From an uncultured Eubacteriales bacterium (GTDB taxonomy: Bacteria > Bacillota_A > Clostridia > Christensenellales > Aristaeellaceae): a stretch of DNA of 7,147 bases. The position numbers were made by a program, and so were the translations under genes. Positions 4,691 through 7,147 of this stretch are shown here, piece by piece. Where the stretch lies: positions 1 to 7,147 of the forward strand of contig CADCQZ010000386.1 in assembly GCA_902803675.1 (NCBI GenBank), given 5' to 3'. Numbering within the stretch: position 1 is the stretch's first letter; each line of letters opens with the position of its first letter. A model generated the notes under the pieces. The model searched no databases. It was given only the letters and a program-made list of their open reading frames with translations, and was not told the origin of the DNA.

Positions 4691-5506
4691 ATGAAGAAGA
4701 TCTTAGTGTGGGCCGTAGCGGTCATGATGCTGATGAGCATGGCGTGCGCCGCATCCGCCGATAAGCTGAGCGAGATCCAGGAGAAGGGCGTATTCACCGT
4801 GGGCGCCAACGTGGCGTTCCCGCCCTACGAGTTCTACTGGACCAATCCCGAGACGGGCGCGGAAGAGCTGGCGGGCTTCGATATGTCCCTGGCCAAGGGC
4901 ATCGCCGACATGCTGGGCGTGGAGCTGGAGCTGAAGGATCAGGCCTTCGCCGGGCTGATCACCGCCCTGAGCTTCGGTGAGCTGGACGCCATCATCTCGG
5001 GCCTGGCCATCAAGCCGGAGCGCCTGGAAGTGGTGGACTTCTCCGATCCGTACTTCACCGGCGCGCAGATCATGCTGATCCGGGCCGAGGACGCGGACAA
5101 GCTCAAGACCGTGGAAGACATGAAGGGCAAGAAAGTCGGCGCGCAGCTGGGCGCCCTGCAGCAGACCATCCTGGAGGAGCAGTTCTCCGAGTCCGAGCCC
5201 CTGATCCTGGAAGCCCCGCCCGTGCTGGCGCTGGAACTGTACAACAAGAACATCGACGGCTGGCTGATCGCGGACCTGGTGGCCCAGCAGTACATGGTGG
5301 TGTATCCGGACGCCTTCGTGATCAGCGAGATCCCCGTGAACTATGACACCGTGGGCGGCGCCGGCGTGGCCGTGCAGAAGGGCGACAACGCGGCCCTGCT
5401 GGAGAAGATCAACGCCTACATCGCTCAGGTGAAGGCGGACGGCACCTGGGACGCCTGGATGGCCGACGCCATCGAGAAGAGCGCGAACCTGCTCAAGGCG
5501 GAATGA
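4691..5506 (+). CDS. Polar amino acid ABC transporter substrate-binding protein
   Basis: A 271-residue family 3 periplasmic-type binding protein that captures an amino acid outside the cell and hands it to the permease encoded next. An N-terminal signal (KK, then hydrophobic to about residue 18) leads into the mature domain. Family landmarks are FTVGANVAFPPYEF (35-48), GFDMSLAKGIA (62-72), SGLAIKPER with Arg111, the usual contact for the ligand carboxylate, DFSDPYF (116-122), and GWLIADLVAQQYM (190-202) with Asp195, the usual amino-group contact. Cys19 is preceded by SMA, a poor lipobox; an A-S-A site before Asp24 offers signal peptidase I cleavage instead. The ARG-box-like operator upstream points to arginine or another basic amino acid, but specificity cannot be read directly. 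It is the first gene of the operon, and a hairpin follows it. Confidence 0.92.
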   Translation: MKKILVWAVAVMMLMSMACAASADKLSEIQEKGVFTVGANVAFPPYEFYWTNPETGAEELAGFDMSLAKGIADMLGVELELKDQAFAGLITALSFGELDAIISGLAIKPERLEVVDFSDPYFTGAQIMLIRAEDADKLKTVEDMKGKKVGAQLGALQQTILEEQFSESEPLILEAPPVLALELYNKNIDGWLIADLVAQQYMVVYPDAFVISEIPVNYDTVGGAGVAVQKGDNAALLEKINAYIAQVKADGTWDAWMADAIEKSANLLKAE

Positions 5507-5529
5507 CATTTTCCTCCGGTGAGCGATCC

Positions 5530-5566
5530 AAGGCGCGGGGGTCATCCGCCCCCGCGCCTTCTTTGT
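5530..5566 (+). terminator. Partial terminator between binding protein and permease genes
   Basis: AAGGCGCGGGGG (5530-5541) and CCCCCGCGCCTT (5549-5560) form a perfect 12-bp stem with a 7-nt loop, followed by a short T-rich CTTTGT. Placed 24 bases after the binding-protein stop and inside an otherwise continuous operon, it probably lets only some transcripts continue. It may also protect the 3' end of the upstream message. Either effect would give excess binding protein, as is common for ABC importers. Confidence 0.75.
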
Positions 5567-5574
5567 AACAGACA

Positions 5575-5589
5575 GGGGGCGAGACATTG
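5575..5589 (+). promoter_or_regulatory. Ribosome binding site that fixes a TTG start
   Basis: GGGGG (5575-5579) precedes TTG (5587-5589) by 7 nt. An in-frame TAA at 5566-5568 lies just upstream and the next in-frame ATG is 18 codons into the gene, inside the conserved region. TTG is therefore the only reasonable start for the permease. The weak start codon and imperfect site should lower permease synthesis relative to the binding protein. Confidence 0.7.
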
Positions 5590-6264
5590 CTCAGCTTAGA
5601 GAAGATCTGGGAGATATTCACCACGAAGTTCCCGGTGTTCATGGAGGGCGTGGGCACCACGGTGCAGCTGGCGGTCTATACCGTGCTCTTGGGATCTATC
5701 CTGGGGCTGGTGGTGGCCATCTTCCGCTACACCCGTTTGACGCCCCTGAGGTGGCTGATGAACGCCTACGTGGCCTTCATCCGCGGCACCCCTCTGCTGG
5801 TGCAGGTGCTTCTGATCGTGTACGGCCTGCCCCAGCTGGGGCTGCGCCTGCCCCGGATGACCCTGTGCGTCATCGCCCTGGTGATCAACTCCGGCGCCTA
5901 TATGGCGGAGCTGATCAGGTCCGGCCTGCAGTCGGTGGAGAAGGGCCAGGAGGAAGCGGCGGATTCCCTGGGCATGAGCGGCTACCAGAAGATGCGCTAC
6001 ATCATCCTGCCCCAGGCCATCAAGGTGACGCTGCCGGCCATGGGCAATGAGTTCATCGCCATCATCAAGGAGAGCTCCGTGCTCTATGCCGTGGGCGTGT
6101 ACGAGCTCACCTATCAGGCCAACAAGCTGGCCTCGGTGAACTACCGGTACCTTGAGACCCTGATCGTGGCGGCGCTGATCTACTTTACCCTGACCTATAC
6201 CATGAGCAAGCTTCTCGGCCTGCTTGAAAGGAGGATGAGGCGCAGTGACGTCAGCGTCGTATAA
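5587..6264 (+). CDS. Amino acid ABC transporter permease (HisM/GlnP type)
   Basis: A 225-residue inner-membrane permease of the polar amino acid family, which pairs with the binding protein and ATPase encoded on either side. Hydrophobic segments lie at about 22-46, 60-85, 92-110, 150-170 and 189-210, as expected for a five-helix permease. [13 protein letters not shown] (61-73) is a family hallmark. The EAA loop that docks onto the ATPase is at 123-143: EAADSLG, then ILPQA. The length is normal for the family. It uses a TTG start and overlaps the ATPase gene by 20 bp. Only one permease is present, so the channel is probably a homodimer. Confidence 0.93.
   Translation: MLSLEKIWEIFTTKFPVFMEGVGTTVQLAVYTVLLGSILGLVVAIFRYTRLTPLRWLMNAYVAFIRGTPLLVQVLLIVYGLPQLGLRLPRMTLCVIALVINSGAYMAELIRSGLQSVEKGQEEAADSLGMSGYQKMRYIILPQAIKVTLPAMGNEFIAIIKESSVLYAVGVYELTYQANKLASVNYRYLETLIVAALIYFTLTYTMSKLLGLLERRMRRSDVSVV
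6227..6247 (+). promoter_or_regulatory. Ribosome binding site for the GTG-started ATPase gene
   Basis: AAAGGAGG (6227-6234) lies inside the end of the permease gene, 10 nt before GTG (6245-6247). It supports the longer form of the ATPase. An ATG at 6235 touches the site directly but is in the permease frame. The alternative ATPase start, ATG at 6314, has only a weak GGAG about 10 nt upstream, although it would give the more usual length of 240 residues. Confidence 0.6.
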
Positions 6265-7036
6265 CGAGGCCCATCCCAATATCGTGGATTCCGGGTCCCG
6301 GAGCGAGATCCTGATGAAGGTGCGGGGCCTGTACAAGGATTTCGGCAAGCTGGAAGTGCTCAAGGGCATCGACCTGAATGTGCACAAGAGCGACGTGCTG
6401 GTGCTCATCGGCCCCTCCGGCAGCGGCAAATCCACGCTGCTGCGGTCCGTCAACCTGCTGGAAAAGCCCACGAAGGGCGAGGTGATCTTCCAGGGGAAGG
6501 ACCTCACCAAGGTGAGCAGGAAGGAACTGAGGGAGCTCAGGGAGCAGATGGGCATGGTGTTCCAGCAGTTCAACCTGTTTCCCCACCTGAAGGTGAAGGA
6601 CAATATCACCGTGTCCCCGCAGAAGGTCAAGGGCCTGAGCAAACAGCAGGCCGAGGAAAAGGCCGCGGAGCTTTTAAAGCGCGTGGGATTGTATGACAAG
6701 TGGGACGAGTACCCCAACCGGCTGTCCGGCGGGCAGAAGCAGAGGGTGGCCATCGTGCGGGCTCTGGCCATGAACCCGGTGATGATGCTGTTCGACGAGC
6801 CCACCTCCGCCCTGGATCCCGAGATGGTGGGCGAGGTGCTGGACGTGATGAAGGCCCTGGCGGCCGACGGCATGACCATGATGGTGGTGACCCATGAGAT
6901 GCGTTTCGCCCGCCAGGTGGCGGACTATGTGCTCTTCATCGACGACGGGCAGATCGTGGAAGCGGGCCCGCCGGAGCAGATCTTCGATCATCCCCAGCAG
7001 AAGCGTACCCAGGACTTTTTGAACAAGGTGCTCTAA
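6245..7036 (+). CDS. Amino acid ABC transporter ATP-binding protein (GlnQ/HisP type)
   Basis: A 263-residue ATPase that powers amino acid import. All motifs are intact: Walker [10 protein letters not shown] (56-64), Q-loop in FQQFNLFPH (Gln108), signature LSGGQKQR (160-167), Walker B MLFDEP (181-186, catalytic Glu185), D-loop SALD (188-191), and switch His217 in VVTHEM. The GTG start is favoured by a strong AAAGGAGG site and the overlap with the permease gene, which implies coupled translation. It adds a 23-residue polar N-terminal extension before [11 protein letters not shown], where most relatives begin, so the start at 6314 remains possible. It probably forms a homodimer on the permease dimer. 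No terminator follows before the next gene. Confidence 0.93.
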   Translation: MTSASYNEAHPNIVDSGSRSEILMKVRGLYKDFGKLEVLKGIDLNVHKSDVLVLIGPSGSGKSTLLRSVNLLEKPTKGEVIFQGKDLTKVSRKELRELREQMGMVFQQFNLFPHLKVKDNITVSPQKVKGLSKQQAEEKAAELLKRVGLYDKWDEYPNRLSGGQKQRVAIVRALAMNPVMMLFDEPTSALDPEMVGEVLDVMKALAADGMTMMVVTHEMRFARQVADYVLFIDDGQIVEAGPPEQIFDHPQQKRTQDFLNKVL

Positions 7037-7070
7037 CGGCCCCGGGCGATCGTACAAGGAGGAGGACGCC

Positions 7071-7147
7071 ATGCTGAACGATCCGATCGCGAGCCTGAAA
7101 AAATACGTGGACCAGCCCAGCGGGTCCTTCGACGCGGAGGACGTGAA
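7071..7147 (+). CDS. 5' end of a further operon gene, possible M20-family peptidase
   Basis: Only 25 codons are present before the window ends, beginning MLNDPIASLKKYVDQPSGSF. AAGGAGG (7056-7062) lies 8 nt before the ATG and only 34 bp separate it from the ATPase stop, with no terminator, so it belongs to the transporter operon. The pattern of a short helix, then YV..PSGS(F/Y)D.E.V, resembles the N-terminus of M20 glutamate carboxypeptidase-like enzymes, where this is the conserved opening of the catalytic domain. No catalytic residue is visible in the fragment, so the family call is tentative. A peptidase or amidohydrolase encoded with an amino acid importer would make sense for nutrient recovery. 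Confidence 0.5.
   Translation, partial: MLNDPIASLKKYVDQPSGSFDAEDV

Noticed and set aside
5596..6879. 427-codon minus-strand frame opposite the permease and ATPase
   Set aside because: Antisense to two genes with complete, conserved motifs; composition is His/Gln-rich and low complexity, with no ribosome binding site.

Overview
This window looks like chromosomal DNA from a GC-rich, low-complexity-promoter Firmicute, most likely a gut or rumen Clostridia lineage. The inference rests on strong AGGAGG-type ribosome binding sites before almost every gene, sigma-A-like promoters, TTG and GTG starts, and intergenic palindromic repeats of a kind I associate with GC-rich gut Clostridia. The species cannot be fixed from the sequence alone.

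Layout. Positions 1-203 hold no supportable gene, only a strong imperfect hairpin and an AT-rich stretch. Positions 204-1931 form a tight minus-strand operon: an M28-type metallopeptidase with an internal membrane hairpin, then a flavin reductase-like protein, then a small cysteine-rich protein. Its extended -10 promoter is at 1962-1990. Positions 1932-3071 carry no gene. They hold about 1 kb of repeats: two copies of a 0.2 kb imperfect palindrome, one 161-bp element with matched 48-nt inverted ends, and two arrays of short palindromic units. The block sits between two divergent promoters. Positions 3072-3770 encode a HAD-family hydrolase and 3882-4460 a DJ-1/PfpI-family protein, each with its own promoter.

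From 4691 to the right edge lies a plus-strand operon for polar amino acid uptake: substrate-binding protein, permease and ATPase, followed closely by the start of another gene that may be an M20-type peptidase. A terminator-like hairpin between the binding-protein and permease genes probably sets a higher level of binding protein. The transporter promoter has perfect -35 and -10 hexamers. It is covered on its upstream side by three tandem 18-bp sites that resemble ARG boxes, spaced 20-21 bp centre to centre. This is the most informative regulatory signal in the window and suggests ArgR/AhrC control of an arginine or basic amino acid importer.

I did not find a clearly undescribed biological system. 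The most interesting leads are the ArgR-like operator, the repeat island, the M28 enzyme split by a membrane hairpin, and the conserved-looking peptidase/flavoprotein/Cys-rich operon.
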